This document shows, piece after piece, positions 1-7,488 of a stretch of DNA of 64,000 nucleotides. The stretch's first letter is position 1. Each line of letters opens with the position of its first letter. The translations under genes were made by a program, and so were the position numbers. The stretch is from NCBI RefSeq assembly GCF_041102575.1, contig NZ_JBGCUE010000015.1:31062-95061 (forward strand), given 5' to 3'. Under the pieces are notes generated by a model that had not been told where the DNA came from, made no database searches, and was given only the letters and a program-made list of their open reading frames with translations. The DNA is from Tenuifilum sp. 4138str (GTDB lineage Bacteria > Bacteroidota > Bacteroidia > Bacteroidales > Tenuifilaceae).

Positions 1-819
1 CGTTGGCAGGATAGTGCATGGGTGGTTGCAACAACCAATCGTCAGGAGCTACAAGGAACCCAGGTTGCAATGGCTTCATCGTACACCAGCGATATGCCTA
101 TGGATGGCAAGGCATACGACTGGATGATTTTACCAAAGGTTGATTTAGGTAATAATACCACCATTGCATGGCAGGCTATGTCAACTACAACCTCGGGTAA
201 CTATCCCGATGATTACATGGTAGTAATTGCTCCAGCAGTGGATGGTGTTAATCCTACCATTTCTTACTTTGAAACAGAAGGCAACATTTTGCTTGAGGTT
301 AAGCCGGAGAGCTGGTCGCAGTACGTTGGGCGTCCTGGCCAGGGTTTGGCTACCCGCTCAATCAACTTGCGTAATGCAAAAACAGTAAGCGCTCCCGATG
401 GTTGGTTCAACCGTCCGGTTTGGATTGCGTTTGTACTGATTACCGACCTTTACGTAAATCCCGATACCGGAATTCCAAACAGTTCCCCCGGTGGTTCAAA
501 CCTTGCTGTTGATAATATCCACATCTACAACGATGTTCTAAGCGGGATTAGCGATAATGCCAAGAACCTGCTTAATACACTTGTTTACCCCAACCCTGCT
601 TCCGAAAAAGCAACCATTCTTGTCCCCACCCAATTGGGAGGTAAGGTTGACGTTGTAGTAACCGATATTGTAGGGCGAGTGGTTCACAGCACTTCCATAA
701 ACGCAACCGAAAATCAAACCCGAGTAAATCTTGAAACAAAAGATTGGGGTAATGGTATTTATATGGTTAGAACCACTTACCGTGGTACAACCGGAATTAA
801 TAAGTTAGTTGTAAGGTAG
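1..819 (+). CDS. T9SS-exported choice-of-anchor-J type protein, 3' end only
   Basis: The reading frame is open from base 1, so the gene begins left of the window; the GTG at 22 is internal and not a real start. The visible part has a choice-of-anchor-J-like beta-sandwich (motif DWMILPKVDL about 40 residues in), a domain seen in Bacteroidota adhesins and protease accessory regions. The last ~75 residues are a type A T9SS sorting domain, starting at LVYPNPAS and ending in a NKLVVR-like strand. The protein should therefore be exported by type IX secretion and held on or released from the surface. The catalytic or binding part lies outside the window, so the function cannot be named. A strong terminator follows immediately, separating it from the FecR gene. 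Confidence 0.85.
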   Translation, partial: RWQDSAWVVATTNRQELQGTQVAMASSYTSDMPMDGKAYDWMILPKVDLGNNTTIAWQAMSTTTSGNYPDDYMVVIAPAVDGVNPTISYFETEGNILLEVKPESWSQYVGRPGQGLATRSINLRNAKTVSAPDGWFNRPVWIAFVLITDLYVNPDTGIPNSSPGGSNLAVDNIHIYNDVLSGISDNAKNLLNTLVYPNPASEKATILVPTQLGGKVDVVVTDIVGRVVHSTSINATENQTRVNLETKDWGNGIYMVRTTYRGTTGINKLVVR

Positions 820-839
820 ACCTTTACTTTGATCCAAAT

Positions 840-869
840 AAAAGGGCTACCTATTTGGTAGCCCTTTTT
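840..869 (+). terminator. Intrinsic terminator after the T9SS protein
   Basis: A perfect 12-bp stem (840-851 with 857-868) and a 5-nt loop, ending in a T run, lie 21 bases after the stop codon at 819. Confidence 0.9.
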
Positions 870-894
870 ATTTAATACTTATTAACCAATTCCG

Positions 895-926
895 CTTAAG
901 GGAAATGTAATGTATACACGTATTAC
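895..926 (+). promoter_or_regulatory. Putative ECF sigma promoter, copy A
   Basis: CTTAAGGGAAA (895-905), a 13-nt spacer and CGTATTAC (919-926) lie 37 nt before the fecR start. The same two blocks with the same spacer occur at 4649-4680, before the surface-enzyme operon. The layout fits an ECF -35 (GGGAAA-like) and -10 (CGTA-like) pair. Recognition by the sigma factor at 3101-3682 is inferred from the shared motif and linkage. Confidence 0.6.
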
Positions 927-963
927 GATAAATGACTAATTTTACCAATAAAATAAAAAATCA

Positions 964-1953
964 ATGAGTTTAAGGCTAAAAGCGAAACAGTTGAAGCGGA
1001 TGATGCTGGGGATTGCTTCCGAAAAGGAAAAGCAAGAGATTTACAACTCGCACGAATCAAATAGTATGCTTGAGCAGGTTTGGAATAATACCAATTCTGA
1101 ACTTTCGCAACCATCTTTCGATAAGCAAAGGCTGTTCCAAAAAATTAGTAATCAGATTGATAACAATAATGTACCAGCTATTCGATGGTACCAAAAGCCA
1201 TCCTTTAGGGTTGCTGCCTCAATTGCTGTGCTAGTTACAATATCTCTTTCAGCAATTTACTTCGTTTGGAACAATAGAAATTTTGCTGAGAAACAAATGT
1301 TAACTGTTTTTAGCGGAAGCAATTTGATGCAGCAAGTTGTTCTTCCCGATGGATCGAAAGTGGTGATTAATAAGCAAACAACCATCAAGTACCCCAAAGT
1401 ATTTAAGGGGAAAGTTCGACGTGTGGAACTTTCAGGCGAAGCCATTTTTGAGGTAACCCATAATCCAAATCAAGCTTTTATTGTGGCTGCCAACAATGTT
1501 GAAGTTGAGGTTTTGGGTACAGTTTTTAACGTTATGGCTTACCCTACCGATGGAATGGTTACTGCAACCTTAATTTCCGGTAAGGTTAAATTGAAATACA
1601 TTGACCCAAGTACAAAGAAGGAGCAAAGTATAACCATTGCGCCAAACCATTCGGCCACATACTATTTTAACCAGAATCGCTTTGAAGTTTCAATGGTTGA
1701 TGTTAGTAAAGTAACCGCTTGGGAGCAGGGTAAACTAATTTTCAGCGATGAGCCTATTGAAAGTGTTGTTAATAAGCTTAACCGTTGGTATGGGGTTGAA
1801 ATCTCGCTTAGCAATGACCTTAAAGGGAAGTATAGGTTAACCATGATTGTTGATAACGAAACTATTGATGAAGTTCTGCTTATTATCTCCAAAACTATTC
1901 CTATTGGATATTCAAAATCCGATAAGCAGGTATCAATTTACCCAAAACAGTAA
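964..1953 (+). CDS. FecR family anti-sigma / sigma regulator
   Basis: This 329-residue protein has the standard Bacteroidota FecR layout: a cytoplasmic N-terminal part that would bind a sigma factor (1-80), one transmembrane helix (~82-101), a periplasmic FecR domain (~118-215) and a C-terminal DUF4974 domain (~258-327). FecR proteins receive a signal from the STN domain of a TonB-dependent transporter and release or activate an ECF sigma factor. Here the sigma gene lies downstream, after the dipeptidase gene, rather than directly before fecR as is usual. The matching STN-bearing transporter is the SusC at 9000-12185. A candidate ECF promoter sits just upstream. The family call is firm; the partner assignment rests on gene context. 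Confidence 0.92.
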   Translation: MSLRLKAKQLKRMMLGIASEKEKQEIYNSHESNSMLEQVWNNTNSELSQPSFDKQRLFQKISNQIDNNNVPAIRWYQKPSFRVAASIAVLVTISLSAIYFVWNNRNFAEKQMLTVFSGSNLMQQVVLPDGSKVVINKQTTIKYPKVFKGKVRRVELSGEAIFEVTHNPNQAFIVAANNVEVEVLGTVFNVMAYPTDGMVTATLISGKVKLKYIDPSTKKEQSITIAPNHSATYYFNQNRFEVSMVDVSKVTAWEQGKLIFSDEPIESVVNKLNRWYGVEISLSNDLKGKYRLTMIVDNETIDEVLLIISKTIPIGYSKSDKQVSIYPKQ

Positions 1954-1956
1954 AAT

Positions 1957-3129
1957 ATGTCAATGTTTACTCTTATAGCTAACGCTGAAGTGTATGCCCC
2001 TGATTACATGGAAAAAAAGGATGTCCTGGTTTGCAACGAGACAATCATAGCTATTGGTGATAGCATAAACCCCAAAATGCTGCCCGATAGTGAAGTCGAT
2101 ATAATAGATGCCACCGGATTGAAATTGATACCCGGTTTAATAGATGCCCATGTTCATATCGCTGGAGCAGGAGGCGAAGGTGGCCCATCGACCCGAACGC
2201 CAGAGCTACAGCTCAGCCAGCTTATTGCCGGGGGGATTACAACCGTTATAGGTTGCCTAGGTACTGATGGAATAACCCGCTCACCTGAGGCCGTTCTCAT
2301 GAAAGCAAAATCGCTAAGGGCTGAAGGGGTATCGGCTTGGATGTACACAGGATCGTATCAGGTACCCACACCAACCATTACTGGCTCAATTGCTCGTGAT
2401 TTAGCACTTATTGAAGAAGTTATTGGTGCGGGCGAGATAGCCCTTTCGGACCATCGCAGTTCGTGGCCTACAACTGCAGAGCTAATCAGGTTGGCTGAGG
2501 AGGCCCGGGTAGGAGGTATGCTCGGAGGTAAAGCTGGTATTGTGAACATTCACATGGGCGATGCCAAAAACCCTTTTCAACCCATTCACGATGCGGTTTC
2601 GCAAAGCGAACTTAGTTACAGGCAATTTCATCCAACCCATTGCAACCGAAACGATTACATCTTTGAGGATGCCAAAAAATACGGGAAGGAAGGATATATT
2701 GATATAACAGCCAGCTCTTATCCTTACTTCCCTGAATATGAGGTTAAGCCATCCAGAGCAATAGTGGAACTGGTGAGGGCAGGTGTTCCCCTAGAGCACA
2801 TTACAATGACCTCCGATGCAAACGGATCGCTCCCTTTATTTGATAAAAATGGTGAACTGGTTAGGCTTGAAATGGGTCAACCCAAATCTATTTATAACGA
2901 AATGATTGATATCCATTTAAAGGAGGGTTTACCCCTTGAAAAGGCATTGACTGTGGTAACATCAAATGTTGCGCGAATACTGAAGTTGAAAAGTAAAGGG
3001 AAGGTGCAGGTTGGCACCGATGCCGATTTGGTATGTATTAATAACGATTTTGCGATTGTTCACATAATAGCCAAAGGAAAAATTTTGTTAAGGGAGGGAG
3101 TTGCAAGAGCCAAGGGAACATACGAGTAA
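1957..3129 (+). CDS. iadA: Isoaspartyl dipeptidase (beta-aspartyl peptidase, M38)
   Basis: This 390-residue cytoplasmic amidohydrolase closely follows E. coli IadA. It hydrolyses beta-aspartyl dipeptides, including those released from cyanophycin (beta-Asp-Arg). The binuclear zinc site is intact: His65 and His67 (DAHVH), the lysine of GGMLGGKAG (Lys192, carbamylated in the family), His199, His228 (PTHCNRN) and Asp287 (SDANGS). The substrate-binding stretch GGEGGPSTRTPE is also conserved. There is no signal peptide, so it acts inside the cell. It starts 3 bases after the fecR stop and overlaps the sigma gene, so the three are very likely one transcript. Its place between fecR and sigma ties the enzyme to the regulatory unit and supports a role in cyanophycin breakdown. 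ATG 1963 is an alternative start. Confidence 0.93.
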   Translation: MSMFTLIANAEVYAPDYMEKKDVLVCNETIIAIGDSINPKMLPDSEVDIIDATGLKLIPGLIDAHVHIAGAGGEGGPSTRTPELQLSQLIAGGITTVIGCLGTDGITRSPEAVLMKAKSLRAEGVSAWMYTGSYQVPTPTITGSIARDLALIEEVIGAGEIALSDHRSSWPTTAELIRLAEEARVGGMLGGKAGIVNIHMGDAKNPFQPIHDAVSQSELSYRQFHPTHCNRNDYIFEDAKKYGKEGYIDITASSYPYFPEYEVKPSRAIVELVRAGVPLEHITMTSDANGSLPLFDKNGELVRLEMGQPKSIYNEMIDIHLKEGLPLEKALTVVTSNVARILKLKSKGKVQVGTDADLVCINNDFAIVHIIAKGKILLREGVARAKGTYE

Positions 3130-3682
3130 CCAAGAGGTTACAGTTGAGTTGAGTAGGGAAAAGCAAATCGCCCTTAAGGTTATTGAGGGCAACCATGATG
3201 CTTTTGCCCAGCTCTACGATTTATATGCCGAAAGGATTTACTACTTTGCCCTCCGCTTTATGATTTCCAAAGAGGATGCCGAAAATGTAACACAGGAAGT
3301 GTTTGTAAAGCTTTGGGAAACCCGCGACCGTATTGATGTAAACCTTTCATTAAGCTCATACCTTTTCACCATAGCCAGAAACACCATTTTTAATATCCAT
3401 CGTAAGCGGGTAAATGAGATTGCTTACCTTGAGCATTTGAGCAACTACCTTGAATCAAATCACGTCCGATTGGAGAATGAAATTATTTTCCGAGATATTC
3501 AGGAACAGCTAGAAAGAATAATAAACGATTTACCGCCTCAGCGGAAAAAAGTATTTGAGCTTAGCCGAAAACAAGGACTAAGCCATAAGGAAATAGCGGA
3601 ACAGCTTAACATCTCCGAAAAAACAATAGAAACGCATATTAGACTTGCCCTGAAAACACTTAGGGAGGGACTAAATCTGTAA
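3101..3682 (+). CDS. ECF RNA polymerase sigma factor of the cyanophycin locus
   Basis: This sigma-70 family factor has up to 193 residues. Region 2 spans about 25-95 (AFAQLYDLYAERIYYFALR, then DAENVTQEVFVKLW) and region 4 about 135-190, with a helix-turn-helix at HKEIAEQLNISEKTIETH. No ATG is available at the 5' end; the start shown is TTG 3101, overlapping iadA by 29 bases, and TTG 3149 is an alternative. Overlap implies translational coupling to iadA. It is the likely partner of the FecR at 964 and the likely reader of the duplicated motif at 895 and 4649. The order fecR-enzyme-sigma is the reverse of the common sigma-fecR order. Confidence 0.88.
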   Translation: MQEPREHTSNQEVTVELSREKQIALKVIEGNHDAFAQLYDLYAERIYYFALRFMISKEDAENVTQEVFVKLWETRDRIDVNLSLSSYLFTIARNTIFNIHRKRVNEIAYLEHLSNYLESNHVRLENEIIFRDIQEQLERIINDLPPQRKKVFELSRKQGLSHKEIAEQLNISEKTIETHIRLALKTLREGLNL

Positions 3683-3684
3683 AT

Positions 3685-3718
3685 AAAAAGGATGCCAACA
3701 TTATTGGCATCCTTTTTT
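3685..3718. terminator. Bidirectional intrinsic terminator
   Basis: A 14-bp stem (3685-3698 with 3704-3717) has an A run on one side and a T run on the other. It lies between the convergent sigma gene (ends 3682) and the minus-strand lipoprotein gene (ends 3733) and can serve both. Confidence 0.9.
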
Positions 3719-3732
3719 ACCTATTAACAAAT

Positions 3733-4248
3733 TTATTTTTTCTTACCCATATCAAGGGTTAGGCTACCTTCAAATGAACCTTCAATCTTAAGATCGCTTG
3801 TAGAAACGCAGTCAATAGAGATTTTGTAAGTTGTACCCGACTTCTCAATTTTCACTGTGCCAGACTTAACATTTACAATGGTACCCGAAGAAGAACTGAA
3901 ATCGTAATTCAGGTAGAATCTACCTATATCAAATGTAAATGCATCTTCGGATTGGTTAAAGGTATAGGTTCCTACGGGAAGTTGTTCTTCATTATTAGTG
4001 AAAATTTCAAAGTAAACGGCATTACCAGTTTCAGTGTCTCCTTCAACTTCATTTGAAACCAGAATTAAATCGATGTTGTAAACACCAGTTGAAACCTCAC
4101 CATAAGGAACGTAATAGCCTTTATCAATTTTATAGGTTTTTCCATTGTACTTAAAGGCCTGTTTGATTGTATCCTCATCTTTTGAGCAACTTGTAAAGAA
4201 TACATTTGCAACTAAAACAACTAAGCTAAGAATAAAAAATTTTTTCAT
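3733..4248 (-). CDS. Small surface lipoprotein, function unknown
   Basis: This 171-residue protein has a lipoprotein signal peptide ending FFTSC (Cys21). The sequence after the cysteine, SKDED, resembles the lipoprotein export signal that sends Bacteroidota lipoproteins to the outer face of the cell. The rest is predicted beta-rich, with alternating hydrophobic strands and repeated G-T-Y/T-V patterns, like small beta-sandwich lipoproteins. I do not recognise a named family. It is transcribed against its neighbours, inside the cyanophycin locus but between its two operons. A role in that locus is possible but not shown. Confidence 0.75.
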   Translation of the reverse strand: MKKFFILSLVVLVANVFFTSCSKDEDTIKQAFKYNGKTYKIDKGYYVPYGEVSTGVYNIDLILVSNEVEGDTETGNAVYFEIFTNNEEQLPVGTYTFNQSEDAFTFDIGRFYLNYDFSSSSGTIVNVKSGTVKIEKSGTTYKISIDCVSTSDLKIEGSFEGSLTLDMGKKK

Positions 4249-4702
4249 GATTGTAGTTTTTAAGTTTACCTACTCGTAAGCTTTTCGGTTTTCGCTCCCT
4301 ACTCTTTTTAAATTGGAATTTCAGGTATCTCCTTATTACAAAATTAACGTTTTTTAATTATCTGGGTAAAAAAGTTTGACCAACCATAAAAATTTTTCCA
4401 TCAACATTGGAATACTCAAGGTTAATATTAAATAATGGAGTTTATCAAGGTCTTGAATGCTAATGCGTTATTACTTTTATCTACCAGTAAAAAATATAAT
4501 TCTAATAGTTAAATTCTTTAATCGAAAAATTCCATACCTAACCAGCAATCAACAGAAAGTTCTATTGTAATATATCGTTAATATCAGATAACGAAGAAGT
4601 TATTTTTATAACCGATTAATTTAAATAAATCTTCCATTTAGAATTTTACTTAAGGGAAAACACAAATCTAACCGTATTACATAAGAAACACCAAGTTGTA
4701 AA
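4249..4702. other. AT-rich divergent intergenic region
   Basis: About 450 bases between the divergent genes at 4248 (minus) and 4703 (plus). The only clear signal is ECF motif copy B near the right end. The middle (4300-4640) is AT-rich and I see no ORF, stable hairpin or repeat there. Confidence 0.6.
4649..4680 (+). promoter_or_regulatory. Putative ECF sigma promoter, copy B
   Basis: CTTAAGGGAAA (4649-4659), 13 nt, CGTATTAC (4673-4680), ending 22 nt before the ATG at 4703. Both blocks and the spacer length match copy A at 895-926, while the spacer sequences differ, as expected for a promoter read by one sigma factor. Confidence 0.65.
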
Positions 4703-5485
4703 ATGCAGTTAAAAATTACAACCATTGTTTTTTTACTTTTTGCTTCGTGCTCTGGAGAGATTAGCAAATCAAATTTTGCTGAACCCACTTACATTTACCT
4801 GGGTGAAAACAGCATCTGCTATTTCTCTACTGATAGCGCTAGAAGAGTTGTTATTTTTACAGATTTTCAAAATAACCGTTTGGATTCCAGTGTGTTGTTT
4901 GGAAGGTTAAAAGAAAGATATGTAAATGCGCAAGTTTTCAATTTTAGTCAAATTAATGAAGTTAATCTATCACAAACCTTAACGGGTAGTCTAGATATTT
5001 TTGTTGTTCCAAATTCAAACGTTAACTCACTCGATTTGATAGGCTTGTTTAAGAATCTTAAAGGTTTACAGTACTTCTTAGTTGTAAACAAAGCTACTGC
5101 AAGGGTATTATTTAGGAAGTTGGCCTACCAGAGTAACAAGAATTCTACAACCAGAAACTTTAAAAATGTGGGCGTTGGGGGCGTTACTATGGTTTCGGGT
5201 TTTGATTTTGTTGGTTTACCGGTTGTGTTAGTTCAGTCCGAAGCAGAAAGCCGAATTCCAAAGATGTTATCGGTGGCAATGCAAAATCCTTTGGATTATA
5301 TAATCAGTGTTGACGATTCTGCTTATATAACCATCCAAAGAAATGTTATCAAGGTTTATGGCAAAGGCCAAATGTTTATGGTTAAACATCCTGAAGCCAG
5401 TACAAAGGTTGACAACGGGCTTTTTGGAGGTGAAAATCTTCAGGTGAGCGTTTTTTTGCCCGGCGATAGTTTAGTTATCAAATAG
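4703..5485 (+). CDS. Lipoprotein with degenerate cyanophycinase-like (S51) fold
   Basis: This 260-residue protein has a lipoprotein-type signal ending LFASC (Cys16). I do not know a named family, but its order of motifs follows the cyanophycinase encoded next. RRVVIFTDF matches the first Rossmann-like strand, and a VVNKATA segment (~127-133) sits where the nucleophile motif GTSAGA should be. AESRIPKML (181-189) sits where AERGRLGRM is, and ISVDDSAYITI then VYGKGQMFMVK match VGIDDHTAICI then VYGTGAVGIYR. The catalytic Ser and His are missing, so it should be inactive. A lipid-anchored, non-catalytic relative of the enzyme, first in the enzyme operon, could bind cyanophycin at the surface as SusE/F proteins bind glycans. 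That role is inferred. Confidence 0.65.
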   Translation: MQLKITTIVFLLFASCSGEISKSNFAEPTYIYLGENSICYFSTDSARRVVIFTDFQNNRLDSSVLFGRLKERYVNAQVFNFSQINEVNLSQTLTGSLDIFVVPNSNVNSLDLIGLFKNLKGLQYFLVVNKATARVLFRKLAYQSNKNSTTRNFKNVGVGGVTMVSGFDFVGLPVVLVQSEAESRIPKMLSVAMQNPLDYIISVDDSAYITIQRNVIKVYGKGQMFMVKHPEASTKVDNGLFGGENLQVSVFLPGDSLVIK

Positions 5486-5495
5486 ATTTTTAACC

Positions 5496-7478
5496 ATGAA
5501 AACAATTACTAAATCGTTATCATTTGCTTTTTTGATGTTGGTAACCCTGAATTATGCAAAAGGTCAAGGTTTTTTGATGCTTGCGGGCGGCGGTGGAGAA
5601 AGTAGCGGGAGTTGGAGCGATTTACCCTACTCCTGGGTGGTAACGCAGTCGGCTAACAAAAAGGTTGCCATTATTAGCGTTAACGACGAAACCGATTGGC
5701 TACCAAATTACTTCAAGTCATTTGGGGCTAAGTGGACAAAAAATTTTAAGATCGATAGCAAATCGCTTGCTAATTCCCAATGGCTTTATGATAGCCTGAT
5801 TACCTATGGAGCTATTTTTTTGAAAGGTGGCGACCAAAGTAAGTATTACGAGTACTACAAGGGAACAAAAACCCAACAGGCATTACAGCAAGTATTCAGC
5901 AGCGGAGGAGTACTTGCTGGCACTTCAGCTGGAGCAATGATACTTTCCCCCATTGTGTTTACTGCACAGGTAGCTTCGGTTGATCCATCCACCGCACTAA
6001 TGAGCGCTTACTCATCCCAAATTACCCTTGCAAATGACTTTTTAAATACCATTCAAGGGAATTTAATATTTGATACTCACGTTGCCGAGCGGGGGCGATT
6101 AGGCCGAATGCCGGCCTTTATGGCTAGCTGGTATAAGCAGACCGGGCAATTGGCAGTGGGTGTTGGAATAGATGATCATACCGCAATCTGTATTTCGCCT
6201 AACGGTATGGCTACTGTTTACGGAACCGGTGCCGTGGGAATTTATAGAGCTAATAGTGCTACAAATCCGTTCGACACCCAGGTTTCAATGCTAAAATCGG
6301 ATTACATTGAACTAACCCAATTGCTTCATGGAACCACAATCAACCTGAATACTTTTGAGGTATCAGGCTACAGCAACACAATCAATCCGCTGGTAAACGA
6401 AATTAATTCTCGAATTACTGTGTTCTTTAGTGGGACTGATTATCCTAGCGATGACGCTTGCGCATACTTTGTAAACCAAGCAGGCGGTAGTGCCGATCCA
6501 ATTCTTATTGTAACCGGAACCGATCAGACGAGAGCAAACTCACTTAAATCAACATTTACGGCAAAAGGAGCAGCTAAAGTTGATATCATTCAGGGCCTTA
6601 GCGCTAACTCATCAAATACGGAACATCAGGCATTGATAAATGCCGCAAAGAAATTTGTTTTTGTGTCGAACGATCGTGTTGAACTCTTTAGCTACCTGAA
6701 TGCAGCGGGTAATGGGCTGTTGCTTAAAACCAAGCTAAAATCACCCGAAATGGTTTCATTCTTTGTGGGCGATAATGCCCGTTTTGCAGGAGCATCAGTA
6801 GTAAACAACTACACCACATCGGGAGCATCGTATAATGGTCAACTTCAGTTCAGCAGTGGTATAGGGTTACTAGAAAATTTATGCATTATTCCTAATGCAT
6901 TTATCAATAGCCAATACTACGAGAATTGCGTTACCGGTGTATCGTATTTAATGCTAGCCGATAAGCTGAAGAATGGCCTTTTAATTACGGGTTCAACCTT
7001 TGCCTGTTACACTTTCGACTCCCGGCAAAAATCATTTCTAAGTAACGTAATGGGCAGTTTCCCGCTGGTGTATTTCAGTAATACAGGGACTAGAGGTGCA
7101 TTTGCTAATCAGGGGCCTTATAGTCAATCGAGAAATATTGCTGGGTTTGAACGGGTTATGTTGCGCTTTTTGGGAACTGCCGATACGGTTATACTAGGGA
7201 ATAATGTGCCTACATATACCCCAGAGAACCAATACTTAGGCAAGTTGATAAAAGTTTATCCCAATCCGGCTATCGATTATGTGAGTATTGAGGTATTGAA
7301 CCCCGGAATACTTGAAATTTTTGATGTAACCGGTAAAAAAGTAATGGAATCCAGGTTAACTGTAACATCAACACTTTCAATATCAAATTTGCATGATGGG
7401 ATTTACTTTTTAAGATTTAGAGACGATAGGAACGTCCTAGTAACTACTCAGAAACTGTTAAAATTGTCAAAGAACTAA
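5496..7478 (+). CDS. T9SS-exported cyanophycinase with tandem degenerate S51 domain
   Basis: This 660-residue secreted enzyme of peptidase family S51 should cut the beta-Asp-Arg backbone of cyanophycin into dipeptides outside the cell. After a signal peptide (1-23) comes the catalytic domain (~25-255): GGDQ (111-114), the nucleophile elbow GTSAGA with Ser144, THVAERGRLGRM with His195, and GIDDHTA (224-230). Most cyanophycinases have Glu where this last motif has Asp227. Residues ~333-560 repeat the same fold in decayed form: ILIVTGTD strand, VFVSNDRVELF, GDNARFAGA in place of GTSAGA, and IGLLENLCIIPNAF in place of the GLL-DxH region, with no Ser, His or Glu triad. A T9SS type A sorting domain closes the protein (from VYPNPAID, ~587). 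It starts 10 bases after the lipoprotein gene and 10 before yfcC. Confidence 0.88.
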   Translation: MKTITKSLSFAFLMLVTLNYAKGQGFLMLAGGGGESSGSWSDLPYSWVVTQSANKKVAIISVNDETDWLPNYFKSFGAKWTKNFKIDSKSLANSQWLYDSLITYGAIFLKGGDQSKYYEYYKGTKTQQALQQVFSSGGVLAGTSAGAMILSPIVFTAQVASVDPSTALMSAYSSQITLANDFLNTIQGNLIFDTHVAERGRLGRMPAFMASWYKQTGQLAVGVGIDDHTAICISPNGMATVYGTGAVGIYRANSATNPFDTQVSMLKSDYIELTQLLHGTTINLNTFEVSGYSNTINPLVNEINSRITVFFSGTDYPSDDACAYFVNQAGGSADPILIVTGTDQTRANSLKSTFTAKGAAKVDIIQGLSANSSNTEHQALINAAKKFVFVSNDRVELFSYLNAAGNGLLLKTKLKSPEMVSFFVGDNARFAGASVVNNYTTSGASYNGQLQFSSGIGLLENLCIIPNAFINSQYYENCVTGVSYLMLADKLKNGLLITGSTFACYTFDSRQKSFLSNVMGSFPLVYFSNTGTRGAFANQGPYSQSRNIAGFERVMLRFLGTADTVILGNNVPTYTPENQYLGKLIKVYPNPAIDYVSIEVLNPGILEIFDVTGKKVMESRLTVTSTLSISNLHDGIYFLRFRDDRNVLVTTQKLLKLSKN

Positions 7479-7488
7479 ACCTTCACCA

